A program made the translations under genes and the position numbers. The notes under the pieces were generated by a model. That model made no database searches. It was not told the origin of the DNA and was given only the letters and a program-made list of their open reading frames with translations. A DNA stretch of 64,000 nt from Paraburkholderia sp. BCC1885 (GTDB lineage Bacteria; Pseudomonadota; Gammaproteobacteria; Burkholderiales; Burkholderiaceae), in the NCBI RefSeq assembly GCF_900996235.1, contig NZ_CAAJGM010000077.1, forward strand, positions 62,001 to 126,000. Reading direction: 5' to 3'. Positions 17,487-26,574 of this stretch are shown here, one piece after another. Each line of letters begins with the position of its first letter. Position 1 is the first letter of the stretch.

Positions 17487-18392
17487 TTAGAGCGCCGGCA
17501 AAGCCGGACGGGTTTCGAGCGAGTGACGAATCAGGGCTTCGACCGCTTTGCGTTCGTCGCCGGCCAGCGGCAGACGCGGCGGCCGCACCGGTTCCGTGCC
17601 GAGTCCGACCATCGCCTCGGCGAGCTTGATGTTCTGCACCAGCTTCGGCGAGACGTCGAGCGCGAGCAGCGGCGCAAACCAGCGGTAGATGGCGCGGGCT
17701 TCTTCGACGCGTCCCGCCTTGATCAGTTTGTAGATTGCCACCGTCTCACGCGGGAACGCGCAGACGAGACCCGCCACCCAGCCGTGCGCGCCCATCAGGA
17801 TGGCTTCCATGGCGAGGTTGTCCACGCCGCACAGAATGGCGTAGCGATCGCCCACCGCATTGATCAGATCCGTGACGCGGCGCACGTCACCGCACGACTC
17901 CTTGATGGCGACGATCTTCTTTTCGTCGGCGATCTCGGCAAACATCTCCGGCGTCATGTCCACGCCATAGGCAAGCGGATTGTTGTAGATCATCAGCGGC
18001 AAGGCGCTGGCGCTCGCCACGCTGCGGAAGTGGTGCAGCGTTTCGCGGCGGTCCGACAGGTAACGCAGGCCCGGCAGCACCATATAACCGGCCGCGCCGC
18101 GCTTCGCGCCGGCTTCGGCCTGGCGGCAGCCGTCGAGCGTGCTGTTTTCGGCAATCGTCAGCAGCACCGGCACCCGGCTTCGGGAGGCGTCCACCGCGAT
18201 ATCGAGCACCTCGAGCTTTTCGTCGAGCGAGAGGGTCGAGGCTTCGCCAAGCGAGCCGCACACGATAATTCCATCCACGCCCGCGTCGATCTGTGCTTCG
18301 ATGTTCTTCTTCGTCCACGCCCGGTCTATGCTGAAATCCGCGTTGAACTTGGTGGTGACTGCCGGCAATACGCCTTCCCAGATATGCGCCAC
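17487..18392 (-). CDS. lhpC: 1-pyrroline-4-hydroxy-2-carboxylate deaminase (DapA family)
   Basis: A 301-residue member of the dihydrodipicolinate synthase/N-acetylneuraminate lyase family. The Schiff-base Lys is K164 (IVAIKES), the Tyr is Y136 (MIYNNPLAYG), and CGSLGEASTL forms the substrate-carboxylate loop. Lying divergent from hydroxyproline epimerase and dehydrogenase genes, it most likely performs the third step of D-hydroxyproline breakdown, converting pyrroline-4-hydroxy-2-carboxylate to alpha-ketoglutarate semialdehyde with loss of ammonia. Start is a GTG at 18392 with AGGAGAG upstream. The function is inferred from context; family alone would not decide it. Confidence 0.85.
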   Translation of the reverse strand: MAHIWEGVLPAVTTKFNADFSIDRAWTKKNIEAQIDAGVDGIIVCGSLGEASTLSLDEKLEVLDIAVDASRSRVPVLLTIAENSTLDGCRQAEAGAKRGAAGYMVLPGLRYLSDRRETLHHFRSVASASALPLMIYNNPLAYGVDMTPEMFAEIADEKKIVAIKESCGDVRRVTDLINAVGDRYAILCGVDNLAMEAILMGAHGWVAGLVCAFPRETVAIYKLIKAGRVEEARAIYRWFAPLLALDVSPKLVQNIKLAEAMVGLGTEPVRPPRLPLAGDERKAVEALIRHSLETRPALPAL

Positions 18393-18474
18393 GGCTTCTC
18401 TCCTGAGTGCGATGAGTTGACTGAATTTTAAGCAGGGAAAAAGCCGCCGTCTTGCGTCATTGGCGCGTGCGGGA

Positions 18475-18524
18475 TGACGATTTCAGCATAACCGCCGCGC
18501 GGCGGGTCTGTGCTGAAATCGTCA
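18475..18524. promoter_or_regulatory. Long nested palindrome in the lhpC/lhpA divergent promoter
   Basis: Arms TGACGATTTCAGCA (18475-18488) and TGCTGAAATCGTCA (18511-18524) are perfectly complementary over 14 bp. The 22-bp spacer holds another perfect palindrome, CCGCCGCGCGGCGG (18492-18505). It is 57 bp from lhpA and 83 bp from lhpC, where a shared operator should lie. A terminator is unlikely because no gene reads into it. Confidence 0.6.
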
Positions 18525-18580
18525 CGATCTACGCGCAATGGCGCCAAGACTCGTCGCGCGGGCGTTTTTAACATGGCGGC

Positions 18581-19528
18581 ATGAAAACCTTGAACGTGAT
18601 TGATTCGCACACCGGCGGTGAACCGACCCGCCTCGTGGTGTCCGGCGGCCCGGATCTCGGCAGCGGCACGCTGGCCGAGCGGCTGGAAGTATTTCGCAGC
18701 CGCTGCGACGACTGGCGCGCGGGCATCGTCACGGAGCCGCGCGGTTCGGACGTGGTGGTGGGCGCGCTGCTATGCGAGCCGGACGCGGACGATTGCGCGG
18801 CCGGCGTGATCTTCTTCAATAACGTCGGCTACCTCGGCATGTGCGGACACGGCACCATCGGGCTCGTGGTGTCCCTGGCGCACATGGGGCGTATCGGACC
18901 CGGCCAGCACCGCATCGAAACGCCGGTCGGGATTGTCGACGCCACGCTCAACGCGGACGGCAGCGTCTCGGTACGCAATGTGCCGGCCTATCGATACCGC
19001 CAGGCGGTGAGCGTCGAGGTGCCCGGTTACGGCGTGTTCAGCGGGGATATCGCGTGGGGCGGCAACTGGTTTTTCCTCGTCGCCGAGCACGGCCGCGCGC
19101 TCGAAGCGCGGCACATCGCCGAGCTGACCACCTTCACTTCGGCAATCCGCGACGCCTTGAGCGCCCAGCGCATCAGCGGCGCGGAAGGCGCCCTGATCGA
19201 TCATATCGAATTGTTCGGGCCGGGCTCGCGCGAGGGTATCGACAGCCGCAGTTTCGTGCTGTGTCCGGGCAATGCCTACGACCGCTCGCCGTGCGGCACC
19301 GGCACCAGCGCGAAGGTGGCGTGTCTGGCCGCCGACGGCAAGCTCGCCGAGGGCGCGGTGTGGCGCCAGGAAAGCATTATCGGCAGCGTGTTCGAAGCCG
19401 CTTATCGACGCAGCGGCGACGGTATGACGGTGGTGCCGACCATCACCGGCCACGCGCACATCATGGCGGAAGGGCGCTTGTGTTTCGACGAGCGCGATCC
19501 GTTTGCCTGGGGTTTGCGCGCGGCATGA
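18581..19528 (+). CDS. lhpA: 4-hydroxyproline 2-epimerase
   Basis: A 315-residue proline-racemase-family enzyme. The two catalytic cysteines are present: C88 in GMCGHGTIG and C238 in [12 protein letters not shown]. Together with the neighbours this indicates epimerisation of trans-4-hydroxy-L-proline to cis-4-hydroxy-D-proline, the first step of the pathway, in the cytoplasm. Stop TGA overlaps the next ATG (ATGA), so lhpB is translationally coupled. Gene order A-B-F-E matches the Pseudomonas lhp cluster. Confidence 0.92.
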   Translation: MKTLNVIDSHTGGEPTRLVVSGGPDLGSGTLAERLEVFRSRCDDWRAGIVTEPRGSDVVVGALLCEPDADDCAAGVIFFNNVGYLGMCGHGTIGLVVSLAHMGRIGPGQHRIETPVGIVDATLNADGSVSVRNVPAYRYRQAVSVEVPGYGVFSGDIAWGGNWFFLVAEHGRALEARHIAELTTFTSAIRDALSAQRISGAEGALIDHIELFGPGSREGIDSRSFVLCPGNAYDRSPCGTGTSAKVACLAADGKLAEGAVWRQESIIGSVFEAAYRRSGDGMTVVPTITGHAHIMAEGRLCFDERDPFAWGLRAA

Positions 19529-20661
19529 CGGCGGACGCGCTTATCGTCGGGGCGGGGATTGTCGGCGCGGCCTGCGCGGCGGAACTGGCCGCGCGCGGCA
19601 TGCAGGTCGAGGTGCTCGATAGTCACGGCATCGGCGGCGGCGCGACGGCGGCGGGGATGGGCCACATTGTCGTGATGAACGACTCGCCCGCGGAATTTGC
19701 GCTGAGCGCGTATTCGCGCGACCTGTGGCTCGAACTCGCGCCGCAACTGCGCGAGCGCGATGCGTTTTCGCGCTGCGGCACGTTATGGGTGGCCGCCGAC
19801 GACGAAGAATGGCAAGCCGCGCGCGCCATGCACGATGCATTCGCGGCGCGCGGAGTGGCCGCGCAGTTGCTCGATAGCGCGGCGTTGCGCGCCGCCGAAC
19901 CGGCGCTCGCGCCTGATATGGCGGGTGGCTTGCGCATCGGACACGACAGCATCGTGTATGCGCCCACCGCAGCGGAGTGGTTGCTCACGCAATCGCCGCA
20001 TGCCATGAACATCCGCGTGCGCCTCGGAACGCCAGTGTCCGCAGTCGACGCGCAGAGCGTCACCCAGGCAAGCGGCGAGCGCCGCTGCGCCGCCCATGTG
20101 ATCGTCGCGAACGGCATCGGTGCGCAGGCGCTGGTGCCGTCGCTGCCATTGCAGCCGAAGAAGGGGCATCTGCTGATTACGGACCGCTATCCGGGCCTGA
20201 TCCGCCATCAACTGCTCGAACTCGGCTACATCAAAAGCGCGCATCACGCGACTGGAACCTCGGTGGCTTTCAACGCGCAGCCACGGCCGACCGGGCAGGT
20301 GCTGATCGGCTCTTCGCGCCAGTTCGACACCACCGATCCCGCCGTCGAGATGCCCGTACTCGCGCAGATGCTGCAGCGTGCCGCGCGCTATCTGCCGGCC
20401 CTGCCGACGCTTAACGGCATCCGCGCATGGACGGGCTTTCGTGCGGCGACGCCGGATGGTTTGCCGCTGATCGGCCGCATGGATGCGGGCGTGAAGGGCG
20501 CGACAGGCGTGTGGCTCGCCGTAGGGCACGAGGGGCTGGGCGTGACCACGTCGCTGGCGACGGCGAAACTGCTGGCGGCGCAGATCACCGGCGACGCCAC
20601 GGCTATCCCGTTCGAGCCGTATTTACCGCAACGATTCACCGAGGGAGTCATGCATGTCTAG
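19525..20661 (+). CDS. lhpB: D-hydroxyproline dehydrogenase, FAD oxidoreductase subunit (beta)
   Basis: A 378-residue DadA/glycine-oxidase-type flavoprotein. The FAD-binding [14 protein letters not shown] is at residues 8-21, and the C-terminal [11 protein letters not shown] is the usual second FAD motif. It oxidises cis-4-hydroxy-D-proline to pyrroline-4-hydroxy-2-carboxylate within a heteromeric dehydrogenase whose other subunits are the next two genes. Starts inside the lhpA stop and overlaps the next gene by 8 bp. Confidence 0.88.
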   Translation: MTADALIVGAGIVGAACAAELAARGMQVEVLDSHGIGGGATAAGMGHIVVMNDSPAEFALSAYSRDLWLELAPQLRERDAFSRCGTLWVAADDEEWQAARAMHDAFAARGVAAQLLDSAALRAAEPALAPDMAGGLRIGHDSIVYAPTAAEWLLTQSPHAMNIRVRLGTPVSAVDAQSVTQASGERRCAAHVIVANGIGAQALVPSLPLQPKKGHLLITDRYPGLIRHQLLELGYIKSAHHATGTSVAFNAQPRPTGQVLIGSSRQFDTTDPAVEMPVLAQMLQRAARYLPALPTLNGIRAWTGFRAATPDGLPLIGRMDAGVKGATGVWLAVGHEGLGVTTSLATAKLLAAQITGDATAIPFEPYLPQRFTEGVMHV

Positions 20662-20920
20662 CGTCGCCGGCGAACGGATTCGCGTGACGATCGATGCCCG
20701 CACGATCGAAGTGGAGGCAGGCACGCTGGTGGCGGCGGCGCTATCGATAGCAGGACTGCGCGGCACGCGCACCTCGGTGAGCGGCCAACCACGCTCGGCC
20801 CTCTGCGGCATGGGCGTGTGCCAGGAATGCCGCGTCACCATCGACGGCCGGGCGCATGCGCTCGCCTGCCAGACGGTCTGCCGCGACGGCCAGATCATTC
20901 ACACGACGGGGCCGGCGTGA
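20654..20920 (+). CDS. lhpF: D-hydroxyproline dehydrogenase, small [2Fe-2S] subunit
   Basis: An 88-residue ferredoxin-like protein of the HcnA/SoxA small-subunit type: CGMGVCQEC gives three closely spaced cysteines and a fourth follows in ALACQTVC. It passes electrons between flavin subunits. It overlaps lhpB by 8 bp and its stop overlaps the GTG start of lhpE, which indicates tightly coupled translation. Confidence 0.88.
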   Translation: MSSVAGERIRVTIDARTIEVEAGTLVAAALSIAGLRGTRTSVSGQPRSALCGMGVCQECRVTIDGRAHALACQTVCRDGQIIHTTGPA

Positions 20921-22203
20921 ATCATCGCTATGACGTGGTGGTCGTCGGCGCGGGTCCGGCCGGCTTGCATGCGGCGCGCGCGGCGGCGCAGGCGGGCGCG
21001 CGGGTCGCTCTCGTGGACGACAATCCCCGCGTCGGCGGCCAGGTCTGGCGGCAGGGTCCGGGACACGCGCCTCAAGCGCCATTGCGGGAGGTTCAGCGCG
21101 CGCTGGAGGCGCATGCGAATCTGACTGTCTGGTCTGCGGCGCGCGTGGTCGCGCCGCTCGCGCCGCGCGCGCTGTTGCTCGAATCGGCCGAGCACGGCGG
21201 CATACGCGTCGGTTACGAACGGCTGATTCTGGCGACCGGCGCCCGTGAGCGGCTGCTGCCGTTCGCGGGCTGGACGCTGCCCGGCGTGACCGGCGCGGGC
21301 GCGCTGCAAGCGTTGATCAAAGGCGGTACACCGGTGCGCGGCGAGCGCGTCGTCATCGCGGGCAGCGGACCGTTGCTGCTGGCGTCGCTCGCCACCGCTC
21401 GCGCGGCGGGCGCTCAGGTGGCGGCGGTGGTCGAGCAGGCGAGCGCCGTCACGCTGGCGCGCTTCGCGGCTTCGCTGGTGGCGACGCCGGCGAAACTGCT
21501 GCAGGCGGCACAGTTGACGCGCGGCTTTGCAGGGTTGCGCTATCTGACGGGCAGTGTCGTGCGCGAGGCGCGCGGCGCGGGCAAGGTCGAAGAGGTGACG
21601 GTGCTGCGTGGCGAACGCGAGATCACGCTGGCTTGCGATCGCATCGCGTGCGGCTATGGTCTCGTGCCGAATGTCACGCTTGCGCAGGCGCTGGGATGTA
21701 CGCTCGACGCACGCGGCGCGATTCAGGTCGACGACATGCAGCGGACTTCCGTCGAAGGTGTGCTGGCGGCGGGCGAGTGCACCGGCGTCGGTGGCATGGA
21801 ACTGGCGCGCGTCGAAGGGGAGATTGCAGGGGGTGTCGCAAGCGCCGCGTCGTCCGAATTGCCGGGTACGCTGCGGGCTCAACGCGCGCGCTGGCAGCGT
21901 TTTGCCCAGCGCGTCGAAGACACTTTCACGCTGACCGAAGCGGCCCGCGCGCTCCCCGCGGACGACACGCTGCTATGCCGCTGCGAAGACGTGACGCTCG
22001 GCGACGTGCGTGCTCATTCCGACTGGCGCGCCGCCAGGCTGCACACCCGCTGCGGTATGGGCGCGTGCCAGGGACGCATCTGCGGCACGGCTTGCAGCAC
22101 GTATTTCGGTTGGCAGACGACGCAGCCGCGTCCGCCATTCCAGCCTGCGCAGATCGGGACGCTGATGGCTGCAAGCGCGCCGGAGTTGGCGCAGCCGACG
22201 TGA
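20917..22203 (+). CDS. lhpE: D-hydroxyproline dehydrogenase, FAD/BFD-like subunit (alpha)
   Basis: A 428-residue NAD(P)/FAD-dependent oxidoreductase starting at GTG 20917 (the longer frame from 20818 is not needed because FAD motif VVGAGPAGLHAAR lies at residues 9-21). It ends with a BFD-like [2Fe-2S] cluster domain in which CRCED and CGMGACQGRICG carry the cysteines, as in HcnB and octopine/nopaline oxidase subunits. It completes the dehydrogenase with lhpB and lhpF. Last gene of the coupled operon; 211 bp of GC-rich spacer follow. Confidence 0.88.
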   Translation: MNHRYDVVVVGAGPAGLHAARAAAQAGARVALVDDNPRVGGQVWRQGPGHAPQAPLREVQRALEAHANLTVWSAARVVAPLAPRALLLESAEHGGIRVGYERLILATGARERLLPFAGWTLPGVTGAGALQALIKGGTPVRGERVVIAGSGPLLLASLATARAAGAQVAAVVEQASAVTLARFAASLVATPAKLLQAAQLTRGFAGLRYLTGSVVREARGAGKVEEVTVLRGEREITLACDRIACGYGLVPNVTLAQALGCTLDARGAIQVDDMQRTSVEGVLAAGECTGVGGMELARVEGEIAGGVASAASSELPGTLRAQRARWQRFAQRVEDTFTLTEAARALPADDTLLCRCEDVTLGDVRAHSDWRAARLHTRCGMGACQGRICGTACSTYFGWQTTQPRPPFQPAQIGTLMAASAPELAQPT

Positions 22204-22414
22204 AGGCGGGCTGCCGCGCCGCGGCGCGCCGCACGGCCGCAGGGCCGCGTAGCAGCGCACCGCAGCACCGTACTAACGTGGCACACCGCCCAATTGTCAC
22301 GCCGCGACCTGGCAGGAAACGCAACCTTGCGACACGCGGATTTTTTCACCGCACTTTTCGCGGCCCTATAATCAGCGCACAAGACCACCGCACCGGATGC
22401 ACGGGACACGCAAG

Positions 22415-23182
22415 ATGAACACGCTGGCTCACCCGCTCGACCCAGCCGACGCCACGCTGACCGGCATGCTCTCGCATTTCACGCTGCTGGAGCCGGTTTT
22501 CGACGCGATGCCGGACGTGGTGTTTTTCGTCAAGGACGCCGAGGCGCGCTACGCGCTGGTGAACCGCACGCTGGCATCGCGCTGCGGCTACAAGGATAAG
22601 GCCGCACTGCTCGGCAAGACCGCCGAGGATGTTTTTCCGCGCCGCTTCGGCCGCATCTACACGGCGCAGGACATGGCGATCATCAATGTCGGCAGCCAGA
22701 TGGTCGATCAACTGGAACTGCATTTGTATCCCGGGCGGCAACCGGGCTGGTGTCTCACCTGCAAGCAGCCGTTGCGCGATCCTGCGGGGCGCGTCGTAGG
22801 GCTGGCCGGCATTTCGCGTGACCTGAAAGCGGATGAGGGCAGTCATCCCGCTTATAGCCGCCTCGCCGCCGTCGTACAGTACATCCAGGAAAATTACGTG
22901 CAGCCGCTCAACCTGAAACAGTTGGCGGCGATGGCGGATATGTCGGTGGCGCAACTCGAGCGCTATTTCCACAAGGTGTTTCATCTCACGCCGCGCCAGG
23001 TGCTGCTGAAAACGCGCCTGGATGCGGCCACCGCGCTGCTGGTGTCGCACGACAAGGTCACGGACGTGGCCGCGCTGTGCGGCTACACCGATCACAGTGC
23101 GTTCACGCGGCAGTTCAAGGCAACAGTCGGCATCACTCCCACCGAATATCGCATGCTGCTGCATGGGACCACGCCAGGCTGA
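22415..23182 (+). CDS. lhpR: AraC-family regulator with PAS-like sensor, probable hydroxyproline regulator
   Basis: A 255-residue regulator with a PAS-like N-terminus (FDAMPDVVFFVKDAEARYAL, about 29-140) and a C-terminal AraC DNA-binding domain with two helix-turn-helices (LKQLAAMADMSVAQLERYF and VTDVAALCGYTDHSAFTRQF). It follows the lhp operon on the same strand. An AraC-type regulator accompanies lhp genes in Pseudomonas, so activation of lhpABFE and lhpC in response to hydroxyproline is likely but inferred. Start ATG 22415 is the second in frame (22397 is possible). Confidence 0.8.
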   Translation: MNTLAHPLDPADATLTGMLSHFTLLEPVFDAMPDVVFFVKDAEARYALVNRTLASRCGYKDKAALLGKTAEDVFPRRFGRIYTAQDMAIINVGSQMVDQLELHLYPGRQPGWCLTCKQPLRDPAGRVVGLAGISRDLKADEGSHPAYSRLAAVVQYIQENYVQPLNLKQLAAMADMSVAQLERYFHKVFHLTPRQVLLKTRLDAATALLVSHDKVTDVAALCGYTDHSAFTRQFKATVGITPTEYRMLLHGTTPG

Positions 23183-23194
23183 GAGCCGCATCGC

Positions 23195-23530
23195 ATGGCG
23201 CGTCGTCATCCGGGTCACCACTATTACGTCTATGTCGTCGCATTGTCGGACACGGTCTGGAATGAGGCGCGCTTTCGCCGCTCGAATCCGGATTACCGGT
23301 TCGACAAGCCTTGCGTTTATGTGGGAATGACAGGTCTCGACCCGGATCTGCGCTTTGACCGCCACAAGGCGGGGATTCAGGCGAATCGCTATGTGCGCGA
23401 TTATGGCCTGCGGTTGATGCCGGAGCTGTATGAAGTATTCAACCCGATGCCCTACGACGGCGCACGGGACATGGAAGTGGAACTGGCGATAGGGCTGCGT
23501 GAAGCCGGCTATGCCGTATGGCAGGCGTAA
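23195..23530 (+). CDS. GIY-YIG-like nuclease fold protein, small
   Basis: A 111-residue protein. YYVYVV (residues 10-15) and CVYVGMTGLDP (40-50) form the GIY/YIG-type strand pair with Gly, and RFDRHKAG supplies the usual Arg/His helix; E93 lies in a C-terminal helix. I infer a GIY-YIG-like domain, but the catalytic set is not fully certain. Its start is 12 bp after lhpR and has GAGAGC upstream. Role is unknown. Confidence 0.65.
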   Translation: MARRHPGHHYYVYVVALSDTVWNEARFRRSNPDYRFDKPCVYVGMTGLDPDLRFDRHKAGIQANRYVRDYGLRLMPELYEVFNPMPYDGARDMEVELAIGLREAGYAVWQA

Positions 23531-23580
23531 GGCGGTTGAAACAGAAGCTGAAGCGCGAACCGAGGCGGGAACGTCAGCCC

Positions 23581-23841
23581 TTAGCGGATGCCGAGACCCC
23601 GCAGGACCGCATTGCCTTCCGGCGTCAGACGAATGCTCGGCGCACCGGCTTCACTGGCCACCGTTTCGACAAGGCCAGCCTCATGCAGCATCGGAATTTC
23701 GGGCTTGGCGAACGCGTCGATCGGCGCGTGCAGCAACAGCAGCAGCGTGGCCAGTTCATGATGGCTCAGAAGCCGGCGCAGCATGGTGGGCTTTTTGGCC
23801 GGCGCGGCGCCTTCCTGCGTGTCGCGAGTGGTGGTGCTCAT
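23581..23841 (-). CDS. Hypothetical 86-residue protein, winged-helix-like
   Basis: ATG 23841 has AGGAGG at 8 nt and is preferred to a longer start at 23865. The protein MSTTTRDTQEG... has a lysine/alanine-rich N-terminus followed by a helix-rich part (LSHHELATLLLLLHAP) and LHEAGLVE...IRLTPEGNAVLRGLG, which resembles a winged-helix recognition segment as in small transcription-related proteins. Not assigned to a family. Confidence 0.65.
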   Translation of the reverse strand: MSTTTRDTQEGAAPAKKPTMLRRLLSHHELATLLLLLHAPIDAFAKPEIPMLHEAGLVETVASEAGAPSIRLTPEGNAVLRGLGIR

Positions 23842-23970
23842 GGTGCGAACCTCCTGCTTTCTCATTGTCCGTGGATCATGGGGCCGAAGACTTAAACCAT
23901 TCTTAAGACCCGGCTCTCCGGCGGCAGGTTCGCATAGTTTCGTTCCGGTATTGATTACCGGAACTTACCG

Positions 23971-24300
23971 TCACGGCGCACAGGTTTTGCTCGCGCCCTC
24001 AATCCACAGATTGTCCGCGTGACGCTTGCCGGCGTAGAAACGGTAGGTGGTGGCGCCGTTGTCCGCACGGATCTTGACGACATTCGAGTCGCCAAAGTCG
24101 AGCATTTGCCCTTCCGGCAGCGGCGTGGTCTTGAAGGTGGCGTGATGTTTGGCGGCTTCCTGAGTCATGCAGGACACCACGTCGTTGACGGGGCGCTGCG
24201 TATTGCCGTCGATCACGGGCTCGCCCGAATCCGGGTTCTGGAAATACGCGCAGGCGCTGAGAAGGAGAGGGACGGACAGGACTACGGCAAACTTCTTCAT
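23971..24300 (-). CDS. Small outer-membrane lipoprotein
   Basis: Lipoprotein signal with lipobox LLSAC (MKKFAVVLSVPLLLSAC, Cys 17), mature size about 93 residues. The body (SGEPVIDGNTQRPVNDVVSC...) has a Cys pair and looks like a small beta-rich periplasmic domain. The first ATG of this coding frame in the longer ORF (24435) is not supported; ATG 24300 precedes a typical signal. No function recognised. Confidence 0.75.
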   Translation of the reverse strand: MKKFAVVLSVPLLLSACAYFQNPDSGEPVIDGNTQRPVNDVVSCMTQEAAKHHATFKTTPLPEGQMLDFGDSNVVKIRADNGATTYRFYAGKRHADNLWIEGASKTCAP

Positions 24301-24471
24301 ATGTCTCCAGAGGGTCTCGGTTCTTGCGCGTGGCCCCGGGCGTTGGCGGCGCGCTGCGCAGGATGGCAGGTAAGGTGCCATTATATCGGCGAAAAAAGCG
24401 TACCCCGGACGCGCGGGTCGTGCGCGCCGGCCCATCGACCGCCGATGCAGGCGGTTTTTATCGTCGGCAGC

Positions 24472-25167
24472 TCAGGCTTCGTTGCGCAGAAAACGCATCA
24501 CGGCGTCGACGATCATCGCCTGGTGACGTGTGCGCAAGCGCGGATGCGACGGGTCGCGGCCAAACGCGGTGCCGAACGTATGGCGATTGCCGACGCGGTG
24601 AAAGCACAATGAACTGATCAGCAGATGCAGGTCGATGGCATCCACGTCGTTGCGAAACTGGCCGCTCGCGACGCCGCGCGCCAGCAGATCTTCGATGGTA
24701 TGAATTGCGCTCGCATTGCTGTTCTTGAACGTCTTCAACCGCTCGACGTACTTCGCGCCGTGAATGTTTTCGATGGCGATGAGGCGCACGAAGTCACGAT
24801 GTCGGTCGTGATAGTCGAAGGTGAATTCGACCAGCTTGCACATACCTTCCGCCGGATCGAGCTCGCTGACGTGCAGGTCCTGTTCGAGCGCGCGAATGTC
24901 GCTATAGACCTTCTCCAGTACTGCCTGGTACAACCCTTCCTTGCTTTCGAAGTAGTAGTACAGCATCCGCTTGGTGGTGCTGGTGCGCTCGGCGATGGCA
25001 TCCACGCGCGCGCCGGTGAGTCCCATGGCGGAGAACTCCTGGGTCGCGACTTCGAGGATATTGCGCTTCGTCTCTTCGGGGTCGTACTTGCGTCGGGCGT
25101 CGGCACGCGGCGGTTCAGACGGGATGCCGCTGTGATCGGGCGCGGCGGCTTTGCTTCCCTTTTTCAT
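24472..25167 (-). CDS. TetR-family transcriptional regulator
   Basis: A 231-residue TetR regulator with a basic N-terminal tail (KKGSKAAAPDHS) and helix-turn-helix about residues 35-70 (RNILEVATQEFSAMG, VDAIAERTSTTKRMLYYYFESKEGL). The long helical ligand domain fits the AcrR/NicS-like group. It lies upstream of the FAD-oxidoreductase gene on the same strand but in downstream position, separated by 70 bp, so a link between them is possible only. Ligand unknown. Confidence 0.85.
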   Translation of the reverse strand: MKKGSKAAAPDHSGIPSEPPRADARRKYDPEETKRNILEVATQEFSAMGLTGARVDAIAERTSTTKRMLYYYFESKEGLYQAVLEKVYSDIRALEQDLHVSELDPAEGMCKLVEFTFDYHDRHRDFVRLIAIENIHGAKYVERLKTFKNSNASAIHTIEDLLARGVASGQFRNDVDAIDLHLLISSLCFHRVGNRHTFGTAFGRDPSHPRLRTRHQAMIVDAVMRFLRNEA

Positions 25168-25237
25168 TGGGTATTTCAGCGGCGATGACGGCGCATTCTA
25201 GCATGTAGGAAATCGCTGTTCTGGAGCATCGGCGCAC

Positions 25238-26515
25238 TCAGGACGACGGCCCTCGGCGGGCTGCCAGCGCGTCGCGCGCCTGCATGGCGGTATAGGTCAA
25301 CTGCGCGGCGGCGAGCCCGATCGAGCCGAATGCAGGCGTCAGACCGAAGGCGGCGAACGCTTCCGGAACCGGCCGTTCGCCGGCAATCGCCGCGGCCAGC
25401 AACTCGCCGGACACGGTGGTGGGCGCCATGCCGTGGCCACCGAAGCCGACCGCATACCAGACGCCGTCGGTGCTCTGGCCGATCTGCGGCATCTTGTGGC
25501 GCGCATAGCTCATCAGACCGCCCCATGCGTGTCCGATCCGCACATCGTGAAGCTGCGGATAGACCTTCAGCAAGTCGCGTCGCAGCAGCCGGGCGATGGT
25601 CTGCGGCTCGCGGTTGAGAATGGAAATGCGGCCGCCCCACAGGATGCGCGTGTCGGGCAGCGGCCGGTAGTAATCGAAGGCGAAGCGGGTGTCGTAGATC
25701 GCCGCGGAGGTGTCGAGTGCTTCCTGCAGGCGCGCGCCGAGCGGTTCCGTGGCCATGACGTAGGTGGCGATCGGCAGCACCGCGCGTTCGACGCGCGGAT
25801 AGAGGTTGCGTGCGTAGCCGCCGCCGGCCATCACCACCTGGCGGGCTTCGACTGCGCCCTCGGCCGTCTCGACCAGAAAGCCGCCGCCTTGCCGCTGCAG
25901 CCGCACCACGGGCGAATGCTCGTAAATCCGTGCGCCGGCTGCGGCGACTGCCGAAGCGACGCCGAGCACATATTTGAGCGGGTGAAAGTGGAACGCGTTG
26001 CGCTCGAAGAGGCCGCCGTGATAGCGGCGCGTTTTCAGTTGCGCCGCGAGCGTGGCCGGGTCGACCGGCTCCCAGTCGACGCCAAACGAGTCTTTCATCA
26101 GACGGCGCTGCGTCTCGAGCCGGGCGGGCTCGTCGAACCAGTTGGCGAGGATCACGCCCGCATGGGTCGCATCGCATTCGATGCCGTAGCGCGCGATGCG
26201 CCGCCGCATCAGATCGACCGAGTCGGTGGTGAGCGTGTAGAGCTCGCGGGCGCGTGATGGTCCGAGGATCTTCAGCAGATCGGCGCAGTCGAGGCTGTAG
26301 CCGCCGAACACGAATCCGCCGTTGCGCCCGGAGGCGCCGAAGCCCACCTGTTGCGCTTCAAGCACGACGACATCGCGCACGCCGCGTTCGACGAGACCGA
26401 GCGCCGTCGATAATCCCGCGAGGCCGCCGCCGATAATGCACACGTCAGCGGCATGCCTGCCGGTCAGCCGCGCCCGCTCGGGGCGCACCACGGTTGCTTC
26501 GTAAAAACTTTGCAT
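25238..26515 (-). CDS. FAD-dependent oxidoreductase, gamma-glutamylputrescine oxidase-like
   Basis: A 425-residue DAO-family flavoprotein: FAD motif CIIGGGLAGLSTALGL near residue 30 and GFGASGRNGGFVFGG near 60, the latter characteristic of the PuuB/glycine-betaine-oxidase group. GFGGHGMAPTTVSGELLA near the C-terminus binds FAD. Likely oxidises an amine or secondary amino acid with oxygen; the exact substrate is not visible. No Puu genes are nearby. It starts 12 bp from the hairpin at 26527-26560. Confidence 0.8.
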   Translation of the reverse strand: MQSFYEATVVRPERARLTGRHAADVCIIGGGLAGLSTALGLVERGVRDVVVLEAQQVGFGASGRNGGFVFGGYSLDCADLLKILGPSRARELYTLTTDSVDLMRRRIARYGIECDATHAGVILANWFDEPARLETQRRLMKDSFGVDWEPVDPATLAAQLKTRRYHGGLFERNAFHFHPLKYVLGVASAVAAAGARIYEHSPVVRLQRQGGGFLVETAEGAVEARQVVMAGGGYARNLYPRVERAVLPIATYVMATEPLGARLQEALDTSAAIYDTRFAFDYYRPLPDTRILWGGRISILNREPQTIARLLRRDLLKVYPQLHDVRIGHAWGGLMSYARHKMPQIGQSTDGVWYAVGFGGHGMAPTTVSGELLAAAIAGERPVPEAFAAFGLTPAFGSIGLAAAQLTYTAMQARDALAARRGPSS

Positions 26516-26526
26516 AAGCGGAAACG

Positions 26527-26560
26527 GCCGGCGCTTGCTATCGAGTTAGCAGACGCCGGC
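26527..26560 (-). terminator. Hairpin after the anti-sigma gene
   Basis: Arms GCCGGCGCTTGCTA (26527-26540) and TAGCAGACGCCGGC (26547-26560) pair at 12 of 14 positions with a 6-nt loop. It lies 15 bp after the anti-sigma stop (26575) and 12 bp before the oxidoreductase start. A weak U-run follows, so it may be a partial terminator or attenuator between operons. Confidence 0.5.
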
Positions 26561-26574
26561 ATAAGACGTTGAGA

